Positions 49,801 through 57,757 of a DNA stretch of 64,000 bases are shown here, in pieces. The notes beneath the pieces were generated by a model. It had not been told where the DNA came from. It saw nothing but the letters and a program-made list of their open reading frames with translations, and searched no databases. The first letter of the stretch is position 1; each line of letters opens with the position of its first letter. The translations under genes and the position numbers were made by a program. Source of the DNA: Streptomyces sp. CG4 (GTDB taxonomy: Bacteria > Actinomycetota > Actinomycetes > Streptomycetales > Streptomycetaceae); NCBI RefSeq assembly GCF_041080655.1, contig NZ_CP163525.1, positions 5,642,001 to 5,706,000 of the forward strand, given 5' to 3'.

Positions 49801-50245
49801 CGCCGGCGACGTCGGCGACCTGGATGTCGGCGACCGGGCCCCAGGGCAGCCGCCCGCCGGGGTCGCCGTCGGTGGGGACCTTGTAGGCCCAGGTGAAGTA
49901 GGAGAAGGGCTGGCTGTGCGAGGCCACCGCCAGGATGCGGCACCTTCCGTCCTCTTCCGGGGGCGTCCAGCCGCAGACCTGGGTGTCGGCGCTGCCCCAG
50001 TACGTCAGCTGCCGCGTCGGTCCGCCGTCGACGCCGACCAGGTGGATCTCGGGCACGAGACTGCGCCAGGTCGTGTACGCGATCTGGCGGCCGTCGGGCG
50101 AGAAACGCGGGTGCCCGGTCTTCGTACGGTCCGCCGTGAGCCGCCAGGCCCGGCCCGGGGCGTCGAGAGGGGCCAGCCAGAGGTCGTCCTCGGCCACGAA
50201 GCACAGCAGATCGCCGCTCAGGTGGGGAAGGCGCAGATAGCTCAC
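46814..50245 (-). CDS. Tricorn protease homologue (S41 family)
   Basis: The 1143-residue cytosolic protein follows tricorn layout: a six-bladed then a seven-bladed beta propeller (~1-350, ~370-700, with repeats such as HPRFSPDGRQIAYTTW and LAFSPDGAWLTWSH), a C1 domain with the catalytic Ser-His pair in GTSHAYV (~793), a PDZ domain (~810-900), and the C2 catalytic domain with the nucleophile Ser in ADEATSSDGDM (~1015) and the Glu in SVENHGVTPD. It forms a large peptidase that trims proteasome products. An Ala/Gly/Glu-rich insert lies at ~413-470 between propeller blades. It is divergent from the TetR gene. Confidence 0.94.
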   Translation of the reverse strand: MSYLRLPHLSGDLLCFVAEDDLWLAPLDAPGRAWRLTADRTKTGHPRFSPDGRQIAYTTWRSLVPEIHLVGVDGGPTRQLTYWGSADTQVCGWTPPEEDGRCRILAVASHSQPFSYFTWAYKVPTDGDPGGRLPWGPVADIQVADVAGEHKTLLLTGTPPHEPASWKRYRGGAMGRLWLHGRQLVPDIGGHLACPMFVAGRIAFLSDHEGVANLYSCAHDGTDLRRHTDHDAFYARHASSDGTRVVYQCAGDLWLVDDFAPDAVPRKLDVRLAGPATGRRRYQVPAAQNVDGISVDETGRASAVVVRGSLYWLTHRDGPARTISDTPGVRVRLPEMLGTTGQVAYVTDAEGADAVEIAQLPRATGDRTPRRLASGALGRVLEMASDPEGERLAVASHDGRLLLIDVLDASEGEAGEDGDAARSDEATAAAADTGEQDTGATAGAGGQGASAAAVADGPGAGPAEAAGGHVTELIRSVNGPVRDLAFSPDGAWLTWSHPGIGRSLRKIKLARIKDRLIVDVTNGRFEDEKPVFTRDGRYLAFLSWRGFDPVYDVHTGDLSFPLGCRPYLVPLNSVTPSPFALNPEGRPAAGGLDPVEDEETGEAGTVTVEVEGLANRVTPFPVIASKYSALCPVAGGGLVWLRWPISGALGETFVNPADISGRPTLEYFNITKAKKAELVDHLDWFAVSGDGTRLVVVDEGDLRAVPSTESGDADTTVWIDLRRILHEVDPPAEWRQAYDEAGRIIRAYFWDPGMCGIDWDAVLDQYRPLVERVASPDEFADLLREVLGELGTSHAYVTAARRNEGPPHYQRWQGLLGANLVRRDEHWIVKRILPGDSSDSKARSPLAGTGIREGAALTHVDGRPVDPLTGPFPLLAGSGGTTVELTFVPADGESGRARRVAVVPLIDERPLRYQDWVAKRREVVRELSGGKCGYLHIPDMGGSGWAQFNRDLRMEVSRPALIVDVRGNAGGHISELVIEKLTRTILGWDLTRDAQPVSYTSNAPRGPIVALADEATSSDGDMITAAFKLLKLGPVVGQRTWGGVVGMTGRHRLGDGTVITVPMNAAWFDAYGWSVENHGVTPDLEIMRTPLDWAEGRHAQMDDAIQLALDLLESIPAAIPPDYTDAPNRSRPELPPREKRGEE

Positions 50246-50316
50246 CTCCCCATGCTTTTCCGCCCGCTGGGACCCAGCAACTTATGCGCCCCTCACGTTC
50301 GTGACCCAAAGCACGT

Positions 50317-50331
50317 ACGAAACGGTTTCGT
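50317..50331. promoter_or_regulatory. Perfect palindrome ACGAAAC-G-GTTTCGT (candidate TetR operator)
   Basis: A 15-bp palindrome with 7-base arms lies in the divergent tricorn/TetR gap, 71 bases before the TetR start. A third ACGAAAC half-site occurs at 50364-50370, 32 bases before the start. Spacing and symmetry fit a TetR-family dimer and suggest autoregulation. Confidence 0.75.
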
Positions 50332-50401
50332 TTCGCACGCTCTCAGGGTATGTTCATGGTGGTACGAAACCGGAAGGCGACGGAGTGGGAAGGTGAGTGG
50401 C

Positions 50402-51049
50402 ATGACCGAGGCGTCGGTCAGCGGCGCGGCGTCGGCCGCTCCGGTGGAGCCGGTGCTTGCACCGGGGCGCCGCAGCCGGATCACGCCCGAGCGTGAGGCC
50501 GAGTTGTACGAGGCCGTGCTCGACCTGCTCCGGGAGGTCGGCTACGACGCCCTCACCATGGACGCCGTGGCCGCGCGCACCAAGTCCAGCAAGGCCACGC
50601 TCTACCGCCAGTGGGGCGGCAAGGCCGAGCTGGTGGCGAAGGCGGTGCGGCACAGCAAGCCGGGCGGCTCCGCCGACGAGGTCGACACCGGATCGCTCAG
50701 GAGCGATCTGCACGCCCTCACCCTGCGTTCCGACGACTGCGAGATGGAGCAGAACTCCGCGCTGATGCGGGGTCTGGCGATGGCCATGCACGGCAACCCG
50801 GACCTTCTGCGCGCGTTCAAGGACCATCTCATCGAGCCGGAGATGGCGGCGTTCCGCCGGGTGCTGCAACGGGCGATCGACCGGGGCGAGGTCCGCGCGG
50901 ACAACCCGGCGATCGACTACGTGATGCACATGATGATCGGCGGGTTCGCCGCCCGCACGCTCATCGACGAGCAGCCGCCGACGCAGGCCTTCCTTCTGTC
51001 GTACATCGACGCCGTGGTCCTCCCCGCCCTCGGCGCTCCCACCACCTGA
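50402..51049 (+). CDS. TetR/AcrR-family regulator of the MMPL exporter
   Basis: The 215-residue protein has its HTH at ~30-75 (LYEAVLDLLREVGYDALTMD, then KSSKATLYRQWGGKAEL) and the TetR_C_11-like C-terminal domain (GLAMAMHGNPDLLRAFKDHL). It lies 160 bases before an MMPL exporter on the same strand, an arrangement recurrent in Streptomyces, where such TetR proteins repress the exporter. The palindrome at 50317 is the natural operator. The ATG at 50402 has GGAAGG about 9 bases upstream. Confidence 0.92.
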   Translation: MTEASVSGAASAAPVEPVLAPGRRSRITPEREAELYEAVLDLLREVGYDALTMDAVAARTKSSKATLYRQWGGKAELVAKAVRHSKPGGSADEVDTGSLRSDLHALTLRSDDCEMEQNSALMRGLAMAMHGNPDLLRAFKDHLIEPEMAAFRRVLQRAIDRGEVRADNPAIDYVMHMMIGGFAARTLIDEQPPTQAFLLSYIDAVVLPALGAPTT

Positions 51050-51112
51050 TCACCACCTGATCACCACCCGATCACCAACCGATCATCCTGATCACCCTGA
51101 TCACCTTCTGAT
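51046..51112. repeat. Degenerate GATCACC repeat array between tetR and the MMPL gene
   Basis: Six to seven copies of a (C)CTGATCACC-like element follow one another, the first three at an exact 11-base period and the rest at 8-10 bases. Each contains the palindrome TGATCA. The array begins at the tetR stop codon and ends 98 bases before the MMPL start. Length changes by slippage are likely; a regulatory role is possible. Confidence 0.7.
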
Positions 51113-51209
51113 CCCCGAGTAAGCCCACCACCTGACGTCACCGCTCACGTCGTCGGGCTGATCACCCCTGCCCTGATGAACCCCACGACCTGACCGGGAG
51201 TACGTCTCC

Positions 51210-53414
51210 GTGGCCACGATGCTCTACAAACTCGGCCGTCTCGCCTTCCGGCGACGGCACTTCATCGCCCTGATATGGGTCGCGCTGCTCACCCTCGCCG
51301 GGGTGGGCGCCGCCTCCGCGCCGGCCGCCGGCAACACCTCCTTCTCGATCCCCGGCACCGAGGCGCAGAAGGCCTTCGACCTGCTGGAACAGCGCTTCCC
51401 CGGGATGAGTGCCAACGGTGCCACCGCGCGCGTCGTCTTCAAGGCGCCGGCCGGCGAGAAGATGACCGACCAACTCAACAAGGCGGCCGTCGAGAAGACC
51501 GTCAAGGAACTCGGCAGCGGCTCCGAGGTCACCTCCGTCGCCGACCCCTACACCGGGCACGCCGTCAGCAAGAACGGCACGATCGCCTACGCCTCGGTGA
51601 AGTACAAGGTCTCCGGCATGCAGCTGAAGGACTCCTCCAGGGACGCCCTGAAGCAGGCCGCACAGCACGCGCGGGACGCCGGACTGACCGTCGAGGTCGG
51701 CGGTGACGCGCTGAGCGCGGCCCCGAAGACCGGCTCCAGCGAGGTCATCGGCATCGGTATCGCCGCCGTCGTCCTCGTCATCACCTTCGGCTCGCTGCTC
51801 GCGGCCGGATTCCCGCTGCTCACCGCGATCATCGGCGTCGGCATCGGCGTCTCCACGATCACCGCGCTCGCCAGCGCCCTGGACCTCGGCTCCACGACCT
51901 CCACCCTCGCGTCCATGATCGGCCTGGCCGTCGGCATCGACTACGCCCTCTTCATCGTCTCCCGCTTCCGCGCCGAACTGGCCGAGGGCCGCGAACGCGA
52001 GGAAGCGGCCGGACGGGCCGTCGGTACGGCGGGCTCGGCGGTGGTCTTCGCCGGCCTCACCGTCGTCATCGCCCTGGTCGGCCTGTCGGTCGTCAACATC
52101 CCGATGCTCACCAAGATGGGCATCGCGGCGGCGGGCACGGTCGCCATCGCCGTCCTGATCGCGCTGACGCTGATCCCCGCGCTGCTCGGCTACGCGGGCC
52201 GCAAGGTCAAGCCGGCCGGCGAGAAGAGCAAGCTGCTCGGCGGCGGCCGTACGCCGAAGAAGCCGGGCCGGCCCAACATGGGCACCCGCTGGGCGAGCTT
52301 CGTCGTACGACGCCCGGTCGCCGTCCTGCTGCTCGGCGTGCTCGGCCTCGGCGCGGCGGCGATCCCGGCCACCTCCCTGGAACTGGGCCTGCCCGACGAC
52401 GGCTCCCAGCCCACCTCCACCACCCAGCGCCGCGCCTACGACCTGCTCTCCGAGGGCTTCGGGCCCGGCTTCAACGGCCCGCTGATGGTCGTGGTCGATG
52501 CCAAGGACGCCCACGACCCCAAGGCCGCCTTCACCAAGGTCGGCGACGAGATCAAGGGCCTGAAGGACGTCGTCACGGTCACCCCGGCCATGGCCAACAA
52601 GGCCGGCGACACCGCGACGATCACGGTCGTACCCAAGTCCAAGCCGTCCTCGCAGACGACCCAGGACCTGGTGCACACCATCCGTGACAAGGGCGTGGAC
52701 ATCGCGAAGGAGACCGACTCCAAGGTCCTGGTCACCGGTTCGACGGCGATGAACATCGACGTCTCGCAGAAGCTGAACGACGCGCTCCTGCCGTACCTGG
52801 CGCTGGTCGTCGGCCTGGCCTTCCTGCTCCTGATCGTGGTCTTCCGCTCGGTCCTCGTCCCGCTGAAGGCGGCCCTCGGCTTCCTGCTCAGCGTGCTCGC
52901 GGCCCTCGGCGCCGTGGTCGCGGTCTTCCAGTGGGGCTGGCTGTCGGGCCTGATGAACGTCGAGCAGACCGGCCCGGTCATGTCGATGATGCCGATCTTC
53001 ATGGTGGGTGTCGTCTTCGGTCTCGCGATGGACTACGAGGTCTTCCTCGTGACCCGGATGCGGGAGGCGTTCGTCCACGGCGAGAAGCCCAACCAGGCCA
53101 TCGTCACCGGCTTCAAGCACGGCGCACGGGTCGTCACCGCCGCCGCCGTCATCATGATCGCCGTCTTCTCCGGCTTCATCGGCTCCACCGAGGCGATGAT
53201 CAAGATGATCGGCTTCGGCCTCGCGATCGCCGTCTTCTTCGACGCGTTCATCGTCCGCATGGCCATCGTCCCGGCGGTGCTCGCGCTGCTCGGCAAGCGG
53301 GCCTGGTGGCTGCCGAAGTGGCTCGACCGCGCGCTGCCCAACGTGGACGTCGAGGGCGAGGGCCTCCAGAAGAACGCCGATCCGGACGAGGAGAGGGAGC
53401 TGGTACGCGCCTGA
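51210..53414 (+). CDS. MMPL/RND-type exporter
   Basis: The 734-residue protein starts at GTG and has the MMPL layout: one N-terminal helix, an extracytoplasmic domain (~40-165), five helices including the family motif GLAVGIDYALFIVSRFR, a second external domain (~375-520), and a second helix bundle with GVVFGLAMDYEVFLVTRMRE. It is driven by the proton gradient and exports lipids or hydrophobic metabolites. It is preceded by its likely TetR repressor and followed by a T-tailed terminator at 53438. The substrate is unknown. Confidence 0.94.
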   Translation: MATMLYKLGRLAFRRRHFIALIWVALLTLAGVGAASAPAAGNTSFSIPGTEAQKAFDLLEQRFPGMSANGATARVVFKAPAGEKMTDQLNKAAVEKTVKELGSGSEVTSVADPYTGHAVSKNGTIAYASVKYKVSGMQLKDSSRDALKQAAQHARDAGLTVEVGGDALSAAPKTGSSEVIGIGIAAVVLVITFGSLLAAGFPLLTAIIGVGIGVSTITALASALDLGSTTSTLASMIGLAVGIDYALFIVSRFRAELAEGREREEAAGRAVGTAGSAVVFAGLTVVIALVGLSVVNIPMLTKMGIAAAGTVAIAVLIALTLIPALLGYAGRKVKPAGEKSKLLGGGRTPKKPGRPNMGTRWASFVVRRPVAVLLLGVLGLGAAAIPATSLELGLPDDGSQPTSTTQRRAYDLLSEGFGPGFNGPLMVVVDAKDAHDPKAAFTKVGDEIKGLKDVVTVTPAMANKAGDTATITVVPKSKPSSQTTQDLVHTIRDKGVDIAKETDSKVLVTGSTAMNIDVSQKLNDALLPYLALVVGLAFLLLIVVFRSVLVPLKAALGFLLSVLAALGAVVAVFQWGWLSGLMNVEQTGPVMSMMPIFMVGVVFGLAMDYEVFLVTRMREAFVHGEKPNQAIVTGFKHGARVVTAAAVIMIAVFSGFIGSTEAMIKMIGFGLAIAVFFDAFIVRMAIVPAVLALLGKRAWWLPKWLDRALPNVDVEGEGLQKNADPDEERELVRA

Positions 53415-53437
53415 CGCACCGCTTCCGGTAGCGGACC

Positions 53438-53489
53438 GGCCGGTGAGAGTGCCCGTGGGGACGGGGCTTGCACTCTCACCGGCCTTTTT
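53438..53489 (+). terminator. Intrinsic terminator after the MMPL gene
   Basis: GGCCGGTGAGAGTGC pairs exactly with GCACTCTCACCGGCC across a 17-base loop, followed by TTTTT. It lies 23 bases after the MMPL stop. Confidence 0.92.
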
Positions 53490-53561
53490 CTGTCCCGGGT
53501 TTGTCCCGGCTGTCTTGGCTGTCTCGGGCGTTGTACGGGTAAAGGTGCGCGTTGGAGGTGC

Positions 53562-54061
53562 GTGAGCGTGAACGAGGGCGTGGACGAGGCGGGTTGGGAC
53601 GTCGAACCCGGCGACGAGATCGAGCCGATGGTGCAGGCGGTGGGTCGCCTGCTCAAGGTCTGCCGGGAAGCGGCCGGGGCGGTTGAGCTGATGCAGTACA
53701 GCAACCACAACATCCAGGGGTTGCTTCAGACGCCGGAGTACGCGCGGGCACTGTACGAGACGCGCCAGCCCGCGTACTCGCCGGACGACGTGGAGCGGGA
53801 GACGGCTGCACGTATGGCACGTAAACCGATCTTCGAGAGGGAGCCCGCCCCGACGCTCAGGTGCTGCGCCGACAGCTCGAACACCTTCTGGAGGTGAGGG
53901 AGTTGCGGAATGTTTCGCTTCAGGTCATGCCGACTGACAGGGAGGGCCATGCAGGGATGGATGGCCTGGTCCAGGTGCTGAAGTTCATCGATGGCACGGG
54001 GAAGGCTCTCACGCCGGGGGAGTCACTGGCCTTCATCGAGCGAACGCTGGGGAGACTATGA
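53562..54061 (+). pseudogene. DUF5753-type XRE regulator, broken by three internal deletions
   Basis: The N-terminus and flanks read as a Streptomyces HTH/DUF5753 regulator. After RLLKVCREAAG the frame jumps, in frame, to AVELMQYSNHNIQGLLQTPE, losing the entire HTH (junction ~53681). After EREPAPTL (junction ~53860) the frame shifts and stops at 53897, while the next frame continues with LRRQLEHLLEVRELRNVSLQ. A third loss follows at ~54002 (FIDGTGKALTPGESLAF). An intact protein is ~280 residues; ~165 remain in two frames. The last part still overlaps the DUF397 start by four bases, keeping the usual gene pair order. Confidence 0.82.
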
Positions 54062-54240
54062 GCACCTCCGAACTTCACTGGTTCAAGAGCAGCTGCAGCG
54101 ACAGCAGTGCGCCTGGCGACTGCGTCGAAGTCGCCACCACCCCCACCACCATCCACATCCGCGACTCCAAAACCCCCGACACCGCGCAGCTGAAGGTCAC
54201 CCCGGCCGCCTGGGCCGATTTCCTCATCCGTCTCGGGTGA
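54058..54240 (+). CDS. DUF397 protein
   Basis: The 60-residue protein matches DUF397: HWFKSSCSDSSAPGDCVEVA followed by IHIRDSKTPD and AWADFLIRLG. DUF397 proteins pair with XRE/DUF5753 regulators in Streptomyces (as in the BldB/WhiJ-like systems) and are thought to antagonise them. Its partner is the pseudogene just upstream, so it is an orphan unless it works with another regulator elsewhere. Its 3' end overlaps the convergent phosphatase gene by 17 bases. Confidence 0.9.
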   Translation: MSTSELHWFKSSCSDSSAPGDCVEVATTPTTIHIRDSKTPDTAQLKVTPAAWADFLIRLG

Positions 54241-55321
54241 CCGCGAGCAGGGCCAGGTCATCGGTGATGCGGCCGCCGGTGTGGCGGTTCACCTCGGTGA
54301 GAAGGGTGTCGAGCAGTGCGTCCGGTCCGGCGAAGTCGCGTCCGGTGAGCCCGGCCGCGGGGTCGTAGAAGTCCCCGGCGCGGTTGCGTGCCTCGTTCAG
54401 CCCGTCCGTGTACAGCAGGAGAGTCGCTCCCGGAGGGAAGGGCACCGTGTCGGTCCGGTCCTGGCCGGTGCTCAGCTCCGCCAGTCCCAGAGGGAGGGCC
54501 GGTTCGGACGGCTCCGCGCTGCGCACCTGGCCGGCGTGCAGGACCAGGGGCGCCGGATGGCCGCGGTTGACCAGCCGCAGTTCATCGCCGCAGTGCGGGA
54601 TCTCGACGAGAACGCCGGTGACGAACCCCTCGGTCCGCTCGGGTCCCGTCCGCCGCCCTCTTTCCCGTAGCAGTGCCCGCTCCAGTCTGGCGGTGATCGC
54701 GACGAGCGTGGGTTCCTCCTCGGCGGCCTCCCGGAACACCCCCATGGCCACGTCCACCGCATGGACCGCGTCCAGGCCCTTGCCCCGTACGTCCCCGACC
54801 AGACAGCGCACGCCGTACGGGGTGTCCTGGGCGCTGTACAGGTCGCCGCCGATCTGCGCGTCCTTCACCGCCGCCTGGTAGCGCACGGCGATCCGCAGGG
54901 AGCCCATCGAGGACGGCAGCTGCGGCAGCACGGCGCGCTGGACGGCCAGGGCGATTCTTCGTGCGGACTCCAGACGCAGGTTGCTGTAGTGCATGAGACG
55001 GTTGACGACGACGGCGAGGGCCGAGACCGTCGCGACCGCGGCCAGCTCGCTCTGCCCACCGGAATCCCCCAGGAGGCCGAAGTGGACGAGCAGCGCGATG
55101 TCGGTGGCGCAGGCACCGATGCCCGCCAGGACCGTCGCGCGAAGCGACAGCAGCGCGGCGGCTGCCATCGGCGCGGCCGTGTAGAAGGCCTCTCCACTGA
55201 CATGCGGAGCGGTGTTGTAGTCGAAGAGGGCGCCTCCGACGAGCAGGAGGACGGGCAGCAGCCGAAGGTGGCGCACACACCAGCCGCGGACGGTGGTGCG
55301 CCTCCCGCTCGCTGCTCTCAT
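54224..55321 (-). CDS. Membrane-bound PP2C/SpoIIE-type serine phosphatase
   Basis: The 365-residue protein has three or four N-terminal membrane helices (LRLLPVLLLVGGALFDYN, AAPMAAAALLSLRATVLAG, and onwards to ~120) followed by a SpoIIE/PP2C phosphatase domain (~135-362). Metal-binding acidic residues are seen in IGGDLYSAQDT, CLVGDVRGKGLDAVHAVDV, LLLYTDGLNEARN and DDLALLAVTR. Such enzymes dephosphorylate anti-anti-sigma factors. No anti-sigma or anti-anti-sigma gene is adjacent. It is convergent with, and overlaps, the DUF397 gene. Confidence 0.92.
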   Translation of the reverse strand: MRAASGRRTTVRGWCVRHLRLLPVLLLVGGALFDYNTAPHVSGEAFYTAAPMAAAALLSLRATVLAGIGACATDIALLVHFGLLGDSGGQSELAAVATVSALAVVVNRLMHYSNLRLESARRIALAVQRAVLPQLPSSMGSLRIAVRYQAAVKDAQIGGDLYSAQDTPYGVRCLVGDVRGKGLDAVHAVDVAMGVFREAAEEEPTLVAITARLERALLRERGRRTGPERTEGFVTGVLVEIPHCGDELRLVNRGHPAPLVLHAGQVRSAEPSEPALPLGLAELSTGQDRTDTVPFPPGATLLLYTDGLNEARNRAGDFYDPAAGLTGRDFAGPDALLDTLLTEVNRHTGGRITDDLALLAVTRDG

Positions 55322-55541
55322 GGAGCCGCTCCCCTCACCGTCGCGCCGTACACCACACGCTCAAGCATCCTCAGGCCCCGATTCGCGTGCCAGTCGTGCG
55401 GCGGCCGTATGGGTTCGTGGCGTCTCGCGCGGGCGCGGCAACCCAGTCGCGTGCGCTGTACAACGACCGCTACCGTGCCTGCATGATCACGACAGCCGCC
55501 ACCGGTGCCGAAGAGTCCGGAGCCCGCCCCGAAGGCTCGCT

Positions 55542-56387
55542 GTGACGCCACTGGTGACCGCCGCGGTCCTGCTCGCCGCGGTCACGCACGCCAGCTGGAA
55601 CGCCATAGCGCACAAGATCACCGACAAGCTGGTCGGGTTCACGCTGATCTCCGGCGGCGGACTGCTCATCGGGCTCGCGCTGGTGCCGTTCGTGGCGTTT
55701 CCGGCGGCAGCGGCCTGGCCGTACCTCCTCGCCTCCGCCGCCGTGCACGTCGCCTACTACGCGCTGCTCATGACCTCGTTCCGGCTGGGCGACTTCGGGC
55801 AGGCCTATCCGATCGCGCGCGGGAGCGCACCGCTCGTGGTGACCGTGCTGGCGGCGGTGTTCGCGCACGAGGTGCCCGGGGCGTGGTCGGCGGCCGGCAT
55901 CGCGGTGTCGTGCCTCGGGCTCGGCGGCGTCAGCCTGTGGGGACTGCGCGGCCACCGGCCCAACTGGGCCGCGATCGGTGCCGCCCTGGCGACCGGGCTG
56001 ACGATCGCCGCGTACACGGTGCTCGACGGCCTGGGCGTACGCGCCTCCCCGTCGTCGCTGGGCTACATCGCCTGGCTGATGGCCGTTCAGGGAGCCGTCG
56101 TCCCGGCGTACATGTACGCGCGCGTGCGGGGCGGGACCGTACGGCTGCTGCGGCCGTATGCCGTCCTCGGTCTCCTCGGCGCCTTCCTCTCCGTCGCCGC
56201 CTACGCCCTCGTCCTGTGGGCCCAGACCCGCGCCGCCCTCGCCCCCGTCGCCGCGCTGCGCGAGTCCTCGATCATCGTCGGCGCGGCCATCGGCGCCCTC
56301 TTCTTCAAGGAGCGCTTCGGGGCGCCCCGGATCGCGGCGGCGGGACTGCTGGTCGTGGGGATAGGACTGATGCTGTACGCCGGGTAG
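55542..56387 (+). CDS. EamA/DMT-superfamily transporter
   Basis: The 281-residue protein starts at GTG 55542 with GAAGG 6 bases upstream. It has ten membrane helices in two EamA repeats: first VTPLVTAAVLLAAVTHASWNA and FRLGDFGQAYPIARGSAPL, second ending AALAPVAALRESSIIVGAAIG and FFKERFGAPRIAAAGLLVVG. The family exports or imports small metabolites such as amino acids. The frame extends upstream to 55293 but that part is not membrane-like and lacks a ribosome site. It is separated from the next gene by 43 bases. Confidence 0.9.
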   Translation: MTPLVTAAVLLAAVTHASWNAIAHKITDKLVGFTLISGGGLLIGLALVPFVAFPAAAAWPYLLASAAVHVAYYALLMTSFRLGDFGQAYPIARGSAPLVVTVLAAVFAHEVPGAWSAAGIAVSCLGLGGVSLWGLRGHRPNWAAIGAALATGLTIAAYTVLDGLGVRASPSSLGYIAWLMAVQGAVVPAYMYARVRGGTVRLLRPYAVLGLLGAFLSVAAYALVLWAQTRAALAPVAALRESSIIVGAAIGALFFKERFGAPRIAAAGLLVVGIGLMLYAG

Positions 56388-56430
56388 CAGGATGACGTGG
56401 GGCCGTCACGAACCGTACGAGGGAGCCGTC

Positions 56431-57348
56431 ATGACCGACAAACCGACCGTCAGCGTCCTGGGCACCGGCATCATGGGTGCCGCCATGGCCCGCAACCTCG
56501 CCCGCGCCGGGCTCGGGGTCCGGGCCTGGAACCGTACCCGCGAGAAGGCCGAACCGCTGGCCGTCGACGGGATCCGGGTCACCGGCACGCCCGCCGAGGC
56601 CGTCGAGGGCGCCGATGCCGTACTGACCATGCTCTACGACGGCAACACCGTCCTGGACGTGATGCGCGAGGCCGCACCGGCGCTGCGTCCGGGCACCGTG
56701 TGGGCGCAGTGCACCACCGCCGGGATCGAGCTGGTCTCCGACCTGGCCGGCTTCGCCCGCGAGCACGGCCTGGTGTTCTACGACGCCCCGGTCCTCGGCA
56801 CCCGCCAGCCCGCCGAGGCCGGTCGGCTGACCGTGCTGGCCGCCGGGCCCGAGGACGGCCGGGAGACGGTCACGCCGGTCTTCGACGCCGTCGGCGCCAA
56901 GACGGTGTGGACCGGCGAGGACGGGGCCGCGGGCAGCGCCAGCCGGCTGAAGCTGGTGGCCAACAGCTGGGTGCTCGCCGTCACCGCGGCGACCGGTGAG
57001 GTGCTGGCCCTCTCGAAGGGCCTCGGCGTCGACCCGCAGGGCTTCTTCGACCTCATCGACGGAGGACCGCTCGACATGGGGTACCTGCGGGCCAAGTCCG
57101 CGCTGGTACTCGACGGGAAGCTGACCCCGGCGTCGTTCGCCGTGGCCACCGCCGAGAAGGACGCGCGGCTCATCGTGCAGGCCGCCGAGCAGGGAGGCGT
57201 ACGGCTCGACGTCGCCGAGGCGGCGGCCGAACGGTTCGCCCGCGCCGCCGCCCAGGGGCACGCCGACGAGGACATGGCGGCGGCCTACTTCGCCAGCTTC
57301 GACGAGCGGCCAGGCGAGCGGCAGGGCCGCCGCCAGGCCTCCACGTGA
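56431..57348 (+). CDS. NAD(P)-dependent oxidoreductase, 3-hydroxyisobutyrate dehydrogenase type
   Basis: The 305-residue enzyme has the N-terminal Rossmann motif VLGTGIMGAAMARNLARAG with AWNRTREKAEPL, typical of 6-phosphogluconate/3-hydroxyisobutyrate dehydrogenases, the substrate motif DAPVLGTRQPAEAGRLTVLA and the catalytic lysine region SRLKLVANSWVLA. It probably reduces or oxidises a small beta-hydroxy acid. ATG 56431 is preferred over 56392. It may be in one unit with the upstream EamA gene (43-base gap). Confidence 0.92.
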   Translation: MTDKPTVSVLGTGIMGAAMARNLARAGLGVRAWNRTREKAEPLAVDGIRVTGTPAEAVEGADAVLTMLYDGNTVLDVMREAAPALRPGTVWAQCTTAGIELVSDLAGFAREHGLVFYDAPVLGTRQPAEAGRLTVLAAGPEDGRETVTPVFDAVGAKTVWTGEDGAAGSASRLKLVANSWVLAVTAATGEVLALSKGLGVDPQGFFDLIDGGPLDMGYLRAKSALVLDGKLTPASFAVATAEKDARLIVQAAEQGGVRLDVAEAAAERFARAAAQGHADEDMAAAYFASFDERPGERQGRRQAST

Positions 57349-57402
57349 CGTTCCGCGCGTCGGGGCGCACCCTGGAAGCAGTGGTTTTCGGAGGTGATCG
57401 TC

Positions 57403-57678
57403 ATGATGCACACCGCTGTCGGATGGCATGTCGAGCTGGAGTTCAAGGAGAACGATCAGCACACGGATGCGGCGGCCCTAGTGCGCTTGCCCGACGGCAC
57501 CGAGGTACGGGCGCACGGCCACGCCACCCGGCACCGCGTCGACGCCAACCAGCCCCGGGTCGGCGAGGAGATAGCCGGCGCACGTGCCCTCAACGAACTG
57601 GCCATGCAACTGCTGACCAAGGCCCACGACGAGATCGACGCGGAGTCAGGGCGGACCTCGCACACCATCAACGTGTGA
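57403..57678 (+). CDS. DUF1876 (dsRBD-like) protein
   Basis: The 91-residue protein matches DUF1876: WHVELEFKENDQHTDAAALV, RLPDGTEVRAHGHATRH and ARALNELAMQLLTKAHDEID. The domain has a dsRNA-binding-like alpha/beta fold but no proven RNA role. ATG 57403 follows a good GGAGG; a GTG at 57394 would overlap that site and is rejected. Many actinobacteria carry several copies of this family. Confidence 0.88.
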   Translation: MMHTAVGWHVELEFKENDQHTDAAALVRLPDGTEVRAHGHATRHRVDANQPRVGEEIAGARALNELAMQLLTKAHDEIDAESGRTSHTINV

Positions 57679-57757
57679 GGTCGCGATCAACGTGTGAGGT
57701 CGCGCGGCCGGTGATGTCGCGCGGGGCGCCAAGGCGTGCACTTCGGGGTGCGCGGTG

